Part shown: one piece after another, positions 25,712 through 34,141 of the stretch | Position numbering within the stretch: the stretch's first letter is position 1 | Layout of the letters: the number at the start of each line of letters is the position of its first letter | DNA from: Roseovarius aestuariivivens | Lineage (GTDB): Bacteria; Pseudomonadota; Alphaproteobacteria; Rhodobacterales; Rhodobacteraceae | DNA length: 64,000 nt | Direction of reading: 5' to 3' | Assembly (NCBI RefSeq): GCF_004761875.1 | Contig: NZ_SJEY01000010.1 | Span: 1-64,000 of the forward strand | Notes under the pieces: model-generated | Seen by the model: the letters and a program-made list of their open reading frames with translations, nothing else | Told to the model about the DNA's origin: nothing | Databases searched by the model: none | Position numbers and translations under genes: made by a program

Positions 25712-26463
25712 GTCAGGTCGACCATATCGCCGGTCACACGTGGCACGGACGTAAAGGCGAGGTGCGCAATGCTTTTCGCTACAGCATTGATTACGTCATG
25801 CTGGACGCCGAAGCACCCTTGGAAGACAGTTTTGTGTTCGCGCGAAACCGTGCAGCACTTTTTTCCATCCGTGAACGGGATCATGGCGGTCAGCCGGGCC
25901 AAGGTCGCGGTGCCGCGTGGGTGCGTGAGGTAGTTGCCGCGCATGGGCTTGAAAGCCCTGCGCGTATCATGCTCCTCGCCCAGCCGCGCGTTCTTGGGCA
26001 CGTGTTCAATCCGGTGTCTTTTTGGCTCTGCTTCGATAAGAAAGAGACCCTGCGCGCCGCGATTGCCGAGGTCACCAACACTTATGGAGACCGGCATTGT
26101 TACCTGTGCACGCGCGAAGACCACGCTGCAATCACTCCGGAAGACCGGATTGAGGCGACCAAAATATTCTATGTGTCGCCCTTTCAGAGGATCGGAGGCA
26201 CCTACAGCTTCCGCTTCGATATCCGTGCGGACCGCGTAGGCATCTGGATCGATCTTACCGATGGGAATTTTGGCGTGACGGCGACACTGACGGGTAAGCG
26301 ACGCGCGCTTGGTCTGGTTGGCGTGCTGCGTGCCCTGATGCGCCGGCCTTTCGGGTCACGGCGGGTTCTGGCTCTTATTCACTGGCAGGCGCTAAAGCTT
26401 TGGTGGAAAGGCGCGCGGTTCCGTGCCCGTCCGGAACCCCCCGCCCACGAGGTGTCCCGATGA
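25708..26463 (+). CDS. DUF1365 protein (RSP_1090 type)
   Basis: 251 residues, starting at ATG overlapping the ufaD stop. The opening GHTWHGRKGEVRNAFRYSIDYVMLD and the middle PRVLGHVFNPVSFWLCFDK and FHVSPFQ-like KIFYVSPFQRIGGTYSFRF are DUF1365 hallmarks. The biochemical role is unknown; it nearly always accompanies the UfaD-like flavoprotein and an acyl methyltransferase, and RSP_1090 is required for a full singlet-oxygen response in R. sphaeroides. No cyclopropane synthase-like gene follows here. Confidence 0.9.
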   Translation: MSQVDHIAGHTWHGRKGEVRNAFRYSIDYVMLDAEAPLEDSFVFARNRAALFSIRERDHGGQPGQGRGAAWVREVVAAHGLESPARIMLLAQPRVLGHVFNPVSFWLCFDKKETLRAAIAEVTNTYGDRHCYLCTREDHAAITPEDRIEATKIFYVSPFQRIGGTYSFRFDIRADRVGIWIDLTDGNFGVTATLTGKRRALGLVGVLRALMRRPFGSRRVLALIHWQALKLWWKGARFRARPEPPAHEVSR

Positions 26464-27710
26464 CATCCGCCCCACGCCTGCCAGCCTACGCGGTTTTCGC
26501 GGCGATGATCGCCGCGGCCGGCCTGCCGCTTTACATGCACGCCCCCAAATTCTTTGTGGACGAGTACGGCGTATCCTTGGCCGCGCTCGGTTCTGTACTT
26601 TTCTGCCTGCGGCTTCTGGATGTCGTTCAGGATCCTCTTTTGGGCCATGTAGCGGATCGCCTGCGGCGGCACCGGGCGATCACCGTTATTGTTGCAGGAT
26701 CCATGATGGCGGTCGGCATGTTCGGTCTCTTCGCCGTCGCGCCACCTGTCGCGCCGCTCGTGTGGTTTGGCATCATGCTGACGCTCGTCTTTTCCGCCTT
26801 CAGCTATCTTACGATTTGTTTCTACGCCCAAGGTGTCGCTGCGGCCTCTGAGATGCCGGGCGATGGCGGGCATCTGACGATCGCACGCTGGCGCGAGACG
26901 GGTGCGCTGCTGGGTATCTGCGCGGCGGCGGTCGCGCCAGTTGCGCTGGGCGGATATACCGGTTTCGCGATAGCCTTCGTATTTTTGTCGATCATCGCAC
27001 TCTGGGCCATGCGGACAGAATGGAAAGCCATCAAGACGCCCGGCACCGGTATCTCACCGGTTTTGCGCGACACGATTGCCCGGCGTCTTTTGCTCGTGGC
27101 GCTCGCGAACTCCGCGCCGGTCGCAGTCAGCTCGACCCTCTTTCTTTTTTTTGTCGAGGACCGACTGGATCTTCCCGGATGGGAAGGACCGTTTCTCTTG
27201 ATGTTCTTTTTGTCTGCGGCCCTCGCCGCACCGGTTTGGGGGCAGGCCGCGGAACGCTTCGGCACACGCCCGGTGCTTGTCACGGGTATGGTGCTCTCCA
27301 TCGTCTCCTTTGCCTTCGCGATTTTTCTTGGATCCGGTGACGGGATCGCGTTTGGCATCATCTGCGTTGCCTCCGGCATCGCACTTGGCGCCGACATGAC
27401 GCTTCTGCCCGCATTGTTCGCCGCGCGCATGCAGCAGGTCTCGCCCGGTGCGGCGGAAGGCTTCAGTCTTTGGTCGTTCGTAAGCAAGATCACGCTGGCA
27501 ATCGCAGCCGTGTCTCTACTGCCGCTCCTCGAGGCGGGCGGATACCGGTCCGGGCAGGACAATGCCGAGGCCGAACTCTGGCTGTTGAGCCTGCTCTATG
27601 GTGCCGTGCCTTGCGTTTTGAAAGTGATCGCCATCGGCGTGCTGGTCACGACTCCTACAGACCGGATCGCGGCCCCAGCACACTCTTTGAAAGAAAGGAG
27701 CGCTACCTGA
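26460..27710 (+). CDS. MFS transporter of the RpoE-linked operon (RSP_1089 type)
   Basis: 416 residues from ATG 26460 (ATGA overlap). About 11-12 membrane segments; LLDVVQDPLLGHVADRLRR is the sugar/cation-symporter-like (GPH) loop motif. The substrate is unknown. The homologue in R. sphaeroides lies in the same operon and may handle a lipid or small molecule connected with oxidative damage, but this is inference. Confidence 0.85.
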   Translation: MTSAPRLPAYAVFAAMIAAAGLPLYMHAPKFFVDEYGVSLAALGSVLFCLRLLDVVQDPLLGHVADRLRRHRAITVIVAGSMMAVGMFGLFAVAPPVAPLVWFGIMLTLVFSAFSYLTICFYAQGVAAASEMPGDGGHLTIARWRETGALLGICAAAVAPVALGGYTGFAIAFVFLSIIALWAMRTEWKAIKTPGTGISPVLRDTIARRLLLVALANSAPVAVSSTLFLFFVEDRLDLPGWEGPFLLMFFLSAALAAPVWGQAAERFGTRPVLVTGMVLSIVSFAFAIFLGSGDGIAFGIICVASGIALGADMTLLPALFAARMQQVSPGAAEGFSLWSFVSKITLAIAAVSLLPLLEAGGYRSGQDNAEAELWLLSLLYGAVPCVLKVIAIGVLVTTPTDRIAAPAHSLKERSAT

Positions 27711-28273
27711 TGTCCGAACTTTTCTATTTTGCCGCCGGCATTGCGCTTATGATCGCGCTGATGCTCTTGTATCGACGGTATGCATCGTTTTTGGCGCAAT
27801 CTGCCGCAGACTATGTCGAGGATATTCCGAATTTCGATTTGCGACAGCACCTTAATGGTCCAATCCAATGCGAAGGCGTTATCTATGGTCCACTAGGACG
27901 TGTCACGTCGCGCTTTTCCGGCGATTTTGAGGCGGAGTGGGACGGCAATCGCGGCATCATGAAAGAGCACTTCAGATATCACAGCGGCAACACGCAGGAT
28001 CGTGAATGGCGGCTCGAACTTGGCAATGATGGCGCCATAAAGGCCGATGCCGATGACCTTGTCGGTCAAGGTCAGGGCCAGCAGTCGGGGGCGACGGTCC
28101 AGCTCCGCTACAAGATACGTCTGCCCGAGGATGCCGGTGGCCATGTTCTGAGCGTGAGCGATTGGATGTATCTCACGCCCGGAGGAACCATCGTGAACCG
28201 CAGCCAGTTTCGCAAATGGGGAATCAAGGTTGCTGAGCTGGTGGCGACGATGCAGAAGAAAGAGAATGCATGA
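27710..28273 (+). CDS. DUF3833-like membrane-anchored protein
   Basis: 187 residues from ATG 27710, which shares a base with the previous stop (TGATG) and has AAAGGAG upstream. One N-terminal membrane helix (ELFYFAAGIALMIALMLLYRRY), then a lipocalin-like beta-rich domain with GPIQCEGVIYGPLGRVTSRFSGDFEAEWDG and WMYLTPGGTIVNRSQFRKWGI. DUF3833 proteins sit in operons of the RSP_1087-1091 type; they may bind lipid-like molecules at the membrane (inference). Confidence 0.8.
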   Translation: MSELFYFAAGIALMIALMLLYRRYASFLAQSAADYVEDIPNFDLRQHLNGPIQCEGVIYGPLGRVTSRFSGDFEAEWDGNRGIMKEHFRYHSGNTQDREWRLELGNDGAIKADADDLVGQGQGQQSGATVQLRYKIRLPEDAGGHVLSVSDWMYLTPGGTIVNRSQFRKWGIKVAELVATMQKKENA

Positions 28274-29004
28274 CAGAGTGGAGCGGGAAACGATACTGGC
28301 TGGTTGGCGCAAGCGAAGGTCTTGGCGCTGCCGTGGCACGCAAGCTCAGTGCGGCAGGCGCGGAACTTATTCTTTCGGCCCGCAGCGAAGAGCGTCTGAA
28401 CGAATTGGCTGAAAGCTTGCCTGGCCGGGCCCGCGCAGTACCAATGGATGTCAGTGACGACGAAAGCGTGGCCAAGGCGGCGGAAGAGGTTGGCGAAATC
28501 GACGGGCTTGTATTTCTGGCCGGCGTTTACTGGCCAATGCCAGCGACCGAATGGGATGCCGACCAGGCCGTGGCGATGGCCGACGTGAATTTCACGGGGA
28601 CAATGCGTGTTCTTGGGCATGTTGTGCCCCCCATGGTCGCGCGGGACTCCGGGCATATCGTGCTCACCGGCTCTTTATCCGGATTTCGCGGCCTGCCGGG
28701 TGCGATCGGATATGCCGCCTCAAAGGCCGGTGTCATGGCCCTTGCCGAAAGCATGCGCGCCGACCTCTGGCGCACCGGCGTGCGCGTGCAGCTGGCCAAC
28801 CCGGGCTTTATTAAGACCCGTCTGACCGACAAAAACGACTTTCACATGCCGTTTCTCATGGAAGCGGATGATGCGGCACAGCAGGTCTTCGAGCTCATGT
28901 GCGATGAGGCCGCGTTCGACAAGCATTTCCCAACAGTCTTCTCGTGGGTGTTTCGCCTATCGCGGTTGCTGCCCAACTGGGCCTACTACCGGCTATTTGC
29001 GTAA
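28270..29004 (+). CDS. Short-chain dehydrogenase (RSP_1087 type)
   Basis: 244 residues. The NAD(P)-binding motif is YWLVGASEGLGAAVARKL, the active-site serine lies in VLTGSLSGFRG, and the catalytic YxxxK is YAASK. Last gene of the five-gene ufaD operon, ATGA-overlapped with the DUF3833 gene. The substrate is unknown; its position suggests handling of an oxidised lipid or fatty-acid product. Confidence 0.9.
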   Translation: MTEWSGKRYWLVGASEGLGAAVARKLSAAGAELILSARSEERLNELAESLPGRARAVPMDVSDDESVAKAAEEVGEIDGLVFLAGVYWPMPATEWDADQAVAMADVNFTGTMRVLGHVVPPMVARDSGHIVLTGSLSGFRGLPGAIGYAASKAGVMALAESMRADLWRTGVRVQLANPGFIKTRLTDKNDFHMPFLMEADDAAQQVFELMCDEAAFDKHFPTVFSWVFRLSRLLPNWAYYRLFA

Positions 29005-29069
29005 GATCAAGGACGCCCATCCGCACGACTGTCACGGTGCATGACATCACCGCGACAGGAGTTAGCCGC

Positions 29070-29396
29070 ATGTTGGACATCTCTCACTACAAAGTCGCCC
29101 AGGTTATCCTCATGTCACGCGAACTTGACCGCGCGGAAGGAGAACTTCGGGCTTTCATAGACCGGCTGAGCGAGGACGAGCAGGCCAGTCTCGTTGCGCT
29201 CATGTGGATCGGCCGCGGCAGCTTCGATGCCGAAGACTTTGAAGAGGCAAAGGCGACCGCCGCGGAAGAGGCAACAACTCCCACAGCGGATTACCTTCTC
29301 GGTACGCCGCATCTTTCCGATCATTTGGAAAACGGTCTTGATGCTTTGGGGATTTCGGTCGTGGAGGATGAAGACGACCTTGTCCGAGGCGGCTAA
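29070..29396 (+). CDS. DUF3775 protein
   Basis: 108 residues from ATG 29070 behind CAGGAG. MLDISHYKVAQVILMSRELDRAEGELRAFIDRL, MWIGRGSFD and ATTPTADYLLGTPHLSDHLENGL are the DUF3775 pattern, common in Rhodobacterales. Function unknown; acidic and probably soluble. It begins 65 bases after the SDR and is convergent with luxI. Confidence 0.85.
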   Translation: MLDISHYKVAQVILMSRELDRAEGELRAFIDRLSEDEQASLVALMWIGRGSFDAEDFEEAKATAAEEATTPTADYLLGTPHLSDHLENGLDALGISVVEDEDDLVRGG

Positions 29397-29405
29397 GGCG
29401 GCGCC

Positions 29406-30041
29406 TTAGGCGCTCAAGGCTTGTCTCCCCATGTCCGACCCGAAACTGCGGCGGAACCAAAGCTCGTAAAGAGCGGGCGAAACGCCTGCGCGTTTTGCGA
29501 CCAATGCGCGGGCGGCGTCGGTGAATTCCCACAGACCGACACTGATCTGAACTCGGCCGGTACCCAACTGTCCCAGGATTTCCGGGGACGATCCGATGGT
29601 CCGGTAGATCCGTACCATCCGGGCATCGAAAACCCCGGAGAAATGGCGCACGCCAAACTGGCGCATGATCTCTCCGCCGCCCAGCATCAGCGCCGCCGCG
29701 ATGCGACTTTCCGCGCCCCGAGCCAGGCAGAACCGTGTGCATTCCCAGATTAGCGGGCTTTCGATCGTACCGCCGCCCAGAATATCGCGAAAATGTTCAT
29801 TGATCATCGTACGGTCCGTTGTTGGAAGAAACCGCATGGACCCGCGATGCCGCCCGTCAGGTCCTTCCCAGATCACGTAAAGCGGATTGAGATCGTCGTA
29901 CTCATCGCGCTCATGACCCTTCGCAGTGACCGTGACATCCCAGTTCAGGCGTGTCTTGAACTGGTCGGCGCGGTCCAGGAACATGCTGTTCGCAAGGCGG
30001 GGAAAGGCGGAAAGCTGGTCGGCGTAAAGGTATCGGAGCAT
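29406..30041 (-). CDS. luxI: LuxI-type acyl-homoserine lactone synthase
   Basis: 211 residues. Makes the acyl-HSL signal from S-adenosylmethionine and an acyl-ACP. The invariant family positions are present: Arg and Trp in FLDRADQFKTRLNWDV, the acidic cluster ERDEYDDLNPLYV, Arg in GSMRFLPTT, and Glu/Arg in IWECTRFCL. It lies downstream of luxR on the same strand, 77 bases apart. A hairpin overlapping the ribosome site precedes the start. Confidence 0.95.
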   Translation of the reverse strand: MLRYLYADQLSAFPRLANSMFLDRADQFKTRLNWDVTVTAKGHERDEYDDLNPLYVIWEGPDGRHRGSMRFLPTTDRTMINEHFRDILGGGTIESPLIWECTRFCLARGAESRIAAALMLGGGEIMRQFGVRHFSGVFDARMVRIYRTIGSSPEILGQLGTGRVQISVGLWEFTDAARALVAKRAGVSPALYELWFRRSFGSDMGRQALSA

Positions 30042-30044
30042 GAT

Positions 30045-30069
30045 CGTTCCCTCTTCTCTGTCGGGAACG
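30045..30069 (-). promoter_or_regulatory. luxI leader hairpin overlapping Shine-Dalgarno sequence
   Basis: In the transcript CGTTCCC (30069-30063) pairs with GGGAACG (30051-30045), a perfect 7-bp stem with an 11-base loop GACAGAGAAGA, ending 3 bases before the AUG. The likely Shine-Dalgarno GAGGGA straddles loop and 3' arm, so folding would hide it. The same bases could also be a DNA dyad. Confidence 0.6.
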
Positions 30070-30118
30070 AGACTGCGTTTGCCAAGGTTAACCGTCTTTC
30101 AGAACACCGTGCGTTGCA

Positions 30119-30844
30119 TCACACAACGATCAAACCCTGACTGATGGCGCGTGCCACGGCATGCACGGTGTTGATTGCGCCAAGTTTGAAGCGGGCGCTT
30201 TCAATATAGACCCGCAATGTGTGTTCGGAGATCGAAAGCGTGTCCGCAACCTGAGCACGACCGTAGCCCAGAGCAAGAAGCGTCAACGCATCGACCTCAC
30301 GTGGAGATAGTTGCCGCGCCGGCGCTGGCGCGCGATCCGGCTCGAAATCCAGGGCTTTCGTGTTGAAGTAATGCGCGCAGAGTATGAGTTCACGGCGATG
30401 TGCTTCGGTAAAGCTTTGCCAGCTGGCGTCGTCACATCGGTGATTGACGGTGAAGAGGGCGAACTGCCCGTTTGGGCCACGCAAGGGCACCGAATAACCC
30501 TGGTTTCCGAGCCCGTGCGCCAAGGCCTCCTTGAGAAATGCCTGGGCTGCTTTTCCCGACCAGTCGAGCGTCTTCCAGTCCACCGGATGAAAGCGCTGGT
30601 AACAGCCCCGGATGACGGGATCGACCCGCAGGTATTCCATTTCAAGATACCGTTCGACCCAGGCCTGATCATATGTCCCGCATCCGTACTGGTCGCCTGC
30701 GGCGCTCACCCAGTGGTAGACAAGATGGTCGACACGGAAATGATCGCGCAGCCGCTCGCTGGCGATCTGCACGGCGGCAATGTCAGGCGCGAGTTCGAGT
30801 TCCTCTAGAAGATTGTCCAGTCGCGACCGCGGATGGGCATTCAT
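30119..30844 (-). CDS. luxR: LuxR-family quorum-sensing regulator
   Basis: 241 residues from ATG 30844, chosen because GAAAGGG lies 9 bases upstream; an ATG at 30862 would add six residues. The N-terminal autoinducer domain has VDHLVYHWVS, YQRFHPVDW and the SVPLRGPNGQFALFTV segment; the C-terminal GerE-type HTH is LSPREVDALTLLALGYGRAQVADTLSISEHTLRVYIESARFKLGA. It probably controls luxI just downstream. An upstream small ORF overlaps its start. Confidence 0.95.
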   Translation of the reverse strand: MNAHPRSRLDNLLEELELAPDIAAVQIASERLRDHFRVDHLVYHWVSAAGDQYGCGTYDQAWVERYLEMEYLRVDPVIRGCYQRFHPVDWKTLDWSGKAAQAFLKEALAHGLGNQGYSVPLRGPNGQFALFTVNHRCDDASWQSFTEAHRRELILCAHYFNTKALDFEPDRAPAPARQLSPREVDALTLLALGYGRAQVADTLSISEHTLRVYIESARFKLGAINTVHAVARAISQGLIVV

Positions 30845-30992
30845 GAGCCGCAGCCCTTTCATCCTTTAGAGTCAGTTCCGCCGCGGCGACCAATCGCGTA
30901 TCGTCGAGATGCTCGGCCAAGACTTCAAGGCCGTTCTGATGCGCGAAGGACCTCAGGTCTGTCAGAACGTCGAGTATCCATTCGTTTTGCAT
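30783..30992 (-). CDS. Small 69-residue protein overlapping luxR start
   Basis: MQNEWILDVLTDLRSFAHQNG, then LEVLAEHLDDTRLVAAAELTLKDERA. GAGG lies 6-9 bases before the ATG. The sequence looks like a compact helical protein, and I have the impression of similar small ORFs beside luxR in Rhodobacterales, but cannot name a family. It overlaps the luxR start by about 60 bases in another frame, so ribosomes finishing it could re-initiate at luxR. The tail after KDERA is low-complexity. Confidence 0.6.
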   Translation of the reverse strand: MQNEWILDVLTDLRSFAHQNGLEVLAEHLDDTRLVAAAELTLKDERAAAHECPSAVATGQSSRGTRTRA

Positions 30993-31144
30993 GATCAGCC
31001 TCGTCCATAGAAGGTTAATGAAAGGTTAATACAACCATAACACGATTAAGTTTTCCGCCGAACTCGCGCATTTTCCCTCCCCAGATCTAGTGAGGGTGAT
31101 TGATTGCAAACCTTTGAAAGCGCTTGGAGCAGGACAGGATGACG

Positions 31145-31180
31145 AAAGAAAACCCGCGAACCACTTTCGTCATTCGCGGG
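31145..31180 (-). terminator. Terminator after ccr
   Basis: On the minus strand CCCGCGAA, 12-base loop, TTCGCGGG, then TTTTCTTTC. Perfect 8-bp stem (arms 31173-31180 and 31153-31160) plus T-rich tail, about 30 bases after the ccr stop. Confidence 0.85.
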
Positions 31181-31210
31181 CTTCATGGGCGGGTTCAGGT
31201 TTGGTGTTCT

Positions 31211-32497
31211 TTACGCTTTCGCGGCAAGTACGTCCTCAACCGTGCGCAGACCGGTGCGGGGCGCTTGCACAAGCACTGCCATATTGCCCGGTTTGTGTTC
31301 GTTGCGCAGCATCTTCATATGGGCCTCGGGGATTTCCTCCCACGGGAAAACCTCGGACATGCACGGGTCGATCCGGCGCTCGATTACCAGCTTGTTCGCC
31401 GCCGACGCTTGCGCCAGATGCGCGAAATGGCTGCCCTGCAGACGCTTTTGATGCATCCACATGTAGCGCACGTCAAAGGTACAGTTGAAACCGGTGGTAC
31501 CTGCACAGATCACGACCATGCCGCCCTTCTTGCACACCAGCGTCGAGACCGGGAAGGTCGCCTCGCCGGGATGCTCAAACACCATGTCGACATTGTTGCC
31601 CTTGCCGGTGATGTCCCAGATCGCCTTGCCGAACTTGCGTGCCTCGGCGAACCACTCCTTGTACTCGGACGATCCCACTTTGGGCAATTGGCCCCAGCAA
31701 TTGAACTCCTTGCGGTTGATCACGCCCTTCGCACCGAGGTTCATCACGAAATCGCGCTTGTCTTCTTCCGAGATCACGCCGATCGCATTGGCGCCCGCCG
31801 CATTCGCCAGCTGGATCGCGAAGGATCCCAGACCGCCAGACGCGCCCCAGACCAACACGTTCTGCCCGGGGCGAAGCTCATGCGGCTGGTGGCCGAAGAG
31901 CATCCGGTAAGCCGTGGCCAGCGTCAGCGTGTAGCACGCGCTTTCTTCCCAGGTGAGATGCTTGGGCCGCGCCATGAGTTGTTGCGCCTGCACACGGGTG
32001 AACTGCGCAAAAGAACCGTCCGGCGTCTCGTAGCCCCAGATCCGCTGGGTCGGCGAATACATCGGATCGCCGCCATTGCAGAACTCGTCGTCCCCGTCAT
32101 CCTGGTTGCAGTGGATGACCACCTCGTCGCCCACTTTCCACGTTCTCACCTTGTCGCCCACGGCCCAGACCACGCCGGAGGCGTCGGACCCTGCGATGTG
32201 ATAGGGCTCGCCATGGCCGTCGAAGGGGCTGATCGGCTGACCGAGACCGGCCCAGATCCCGTTATAGTTCACTCCGGCAGCCATCACGAGAACCAGCACC
32301 TCGTTGCTGTCGAGCGTGGGCGTGTCGACCACCTCGACCTGAAAGGACTTGTCAGGCTCACCGTGGCGTTCGCGCCGGATGGCCCAAGCATACATCTGCT
32401 TGGGCACGTATCCCAGCGGGGGCAGTTCGCCCATCTCGTAGAGGTCTTTCTCGGGCGCGTCATAGGGCGCGATGCCGGTTTCGTTATCCAGAGCCAT
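31211..32497 (-). CDS. ccr: Crotonyl-CoA carboxylase/reductase
   Basis: 428-residue MDR-superfamily enzyme that reductively carboxylates crotonyl-CoA to (2S)-ethylmalonyl-CoA with NADPH and CO2, the key step of the ethylmalonyl-CoA pathway for acetate assimilation. The N-terminus MALDNETG...EKDLYEMGELPPLGYVP, AGVNYNGIWAGLGQPISPFDGHG and the nucleotide-binding VLVWGASGGLGSFAIQL are distinctive. Ecm, the mutase two steps later, is 1.85 kb away. AGGAGG precedes the ATG, and a terminator follows. Confidence 0.98.
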   Translation of the reverse strand: MALDNETGIAPYDAPEKDLYEMGELPPLGYVPKQMYAWAIRRERHGEPDKSFQVEVVDTPTLDSNEVLVLVMAAGVNYNGIWAGLGQPISPFDGHGEPYHIAGSDASGVVWAVGDKVRTWKVGDEVVIHCNQDDGDDEFCNGGDPMYSPTQRIWGYETPDGSFAQFTRVQAQQLMARPKHLTWEESACYTLTLATAYRMLFGHQPHELRPGQNVLVWGASGGLGSFAIQLANAAGANAIGVISEEDKRDFVMNLGAKGVINRKEFNCWGQLPKVGSSEYKEWFAEARKFGKAIWDITGKGNNVDMVFEHPGEATFPVSTLVCKKGGMVVICAGTTGFNCTFDVRYMWMHQKRLQGSHFAHLAQASAANKLVIERRIDPCMSEVFPWEEIPEAHMKMLRNEHKPGNMAVLVQAPRTGLRTVEDVLAAKA

Positions 32498-32520
32498 CTG
32501 GGCCTCCTGTCACAAGGTTT

Positions 32521-32541
32521 GCCGCGATGCAGAATCGCGGC
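32521..32541 (-). promoter_or_regulatory. Hairpin in the ccr leader
   Basis: GCCGCGAT (32521-32528) and ATCGCGGC (32534-32541) form a perfect 8-bp stem with a 5-base loop, 24 bases upstream of the ccr start and just before its ribosome site. No T-run follows. Confidence 0.5.
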
Positions 32542-32638
32542 TGATCGGGACCGGAATACAGACCGTCACGCAACAATGCAATGCCTGTGGGTAGATTTTT
32601 GAAATTTTATAACCTCGCGGATGCAGAAAGGCGCCCGG

Positions 32639-34009
32639 TTATATGCTGCTGTCGCAGAAAAGCTGCCCTATGGAATTGGCGTAATAGGCAAGAATGGGTC
32701 GTTCCTCAGGAACTGCCTCGATGCCGTAGGCCGTTTCGCGGACAAGATCGCGTCGTTCAAGGATTCGCAAACCTGTCTCCATCATGTCGGTAGCATCGTC
32801 ACTAGGCAATCTGAGGTGGCCACGCGCCAACTCCTTCTCCATCAGCTTAAGCCGCGATTCCAGCTCGGCCCGGGGTATCGGCGCGTCAGCTTGCAGCAGC
32901 GCCCGCGCCAGAAGTGGGACCGGCAGTATCGGTACTTCGTCACCGATACGCTGCATCAGCAGGTCTGCCAGGTCTTCGATACTTGCACCGGGATGCTTCT
33001 CTTCGAAATCCGCCAGAGAGATCGGCGGTCCGAAACTTGCCGCCGCATAGCCATGCCGGTGATAGCGGCGCGTGATCCAGCGCCAGATCTGTTTCAGAAC
33101 GAAAAGTCCGACAACACTGATCCGCGCGCGGAATCGCCGCTCGCCGGACTGTCCCGCAGCGACGAGGATGCGGTCTTCGAATACCCGGTCATAATTTACC
33201 GCAACCGGAACGAATACGACGTCCCGTTCGCCGGGGGTGCGTTCTTCCACGATGTATTTCAAAAGACCCAGCTTGGGTGGGGCAAGCTTGCCATCAAGGC
33301 TGAGCCCGCCTTCCGGATAGAGCGCCTGTGTCACGCCGCCATCGGTGGCGAGTCCGACATAACGCGACAGAACCCGCCTATAAAGCGCGTTGCGCGACCG
33401 GCGGCGGATGAAGTACGCGCCCATGGCCTTGATTAGGCGGGAAAGTGGCCAGACCCGGGCCCATTCTCCAACGGCATAGCTGAGCGCAGAACTTTCGGCG
33501 GCGAGCCATGTGACAAGCACGTAATCCATGTTCGAGCGATGGTTCATCACGAAGATCACGGTCGCCTTGGGGTCGATATCGGCGATCCGTTCATCATGAA
33601 ACCGGCTTAGCCGCACGCGGTAGAGTGCGAGGCTCAGGTATTTGGCGAAGCGGATCGCGATGGTGAAATAGGCCGTTGCCGAAAAACTTGGAACGATTTC
33701 ACGGGCGTATCGACGCGCCTGTTCGAAGGCGACATTCTCGGGCACCTTGTTTTTCCGGGCATATTCCGCGATGGCGCGGCTTACCTCGGGGTCGTAGATG
33801 AGCCGTTGGATCATGTCGAAGCGCCGGGCCAGTTTGAACGGTTCGATCGGTCGTTCGAGCCGGGTATTCAGTCGCGCCACCACGCGTTCCATGCGTTTGC
33901 GGAAGAACCAGCGCACGGAGGGAAACAGGAAATGCGAGGCAAAAGTCACGGCCGCGAAGACGACGATCAGACCGAAAAGCCAAAGCGGCAGGGTGATCTC
34001 TTTACCCAT
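32639..34009 (-). CDS. PlsB-like glycerol-3-phosphate acyltransferase
   Basis: 456 residues from ATG 34009 (a GTG at 34012 is in frame). One N-terminal membrane segment (LPLWLFGLIVVFAAVTFASHFLF). The acyltransferase box is NHRSNMDYVL (HxxxxD), followed by GAYFIRRRSRN and YPEGGLSLDGKL. It is shorter than Escherichia coli PlsB (over 800) and matches the compact form placed between ccr and ecm in Rhodobacterales. Likely acylates glycerol-3-phosphate for phospholipid synthesis; the exact donor is not known. Confidence 0.85.
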   Translation of the reverse strand: MGKEITLPLWLFGLIVVFAAVTFASHFLFPSVRWFFRKRMERVVARLNTRLERPIEPFKLARRFDMIQRLIYDPEVSRAIAEYARKNKVPENVAFEQARRYAREIVPSFSATAYFTIAIRFAKYLSLALYRVRLSRFHDERIADIDPKATVIFVMNHRSNMDYVLVTWLAAESSALSYAVGEWARVWPLSRLIKAMGAYFIRRRSRNALYRRVLSRYVGLATDGGVTQALYPEGGLSLDGKLAPPKLGLLKYIVEERTPGERDVVFVPVAVNYDRVFEDRILVAAGQSGERRFRARISVVGLFVLKQIWRWITRRYHRHGYAAASFGPPISLADFEEKHPGASIEDLADLLMQRIGDEVPILPVPLLARALLQADAPIPRAELESRLKLMEKELARGHLRLPSDDATDMMETGLRILERRDLVRETAYGIEAVPEERPILAYYANSIGQLFCDSSI

Positions 34010-34141
34010 CACCGTCCCCGGTCATCCGTCTCCTGCAGGACGCGGCCACCCGACATGCGCGACGGCGCGATTTGTCCGATGGGCGCGACCCCTGACGCGG
34101 CTCGCCAGGACGCGCGTCTTGCCGGTCCCGTTTCTGAGAAT

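Noticed and set aside
30042..30118. Classical 20-bp lux box before luxI
   Set aside because: No sequence resembling the ACCTG-type dyad was found; the only dyad is the leader hairpin next to the start codon.
31124..32602. Long open frame antisense to ccr
   Set aside because: It mirrors the ccr codon pattern in GC-rich DNA and has no recognisable motifs; ccr itself is unambiguous.
32498..32638. Copy of the ecm-type operator before ccr
   Set aside because: TTGCATTGTTGC there shares only a few bases with the TGTACA-N3-TGCAC motif.
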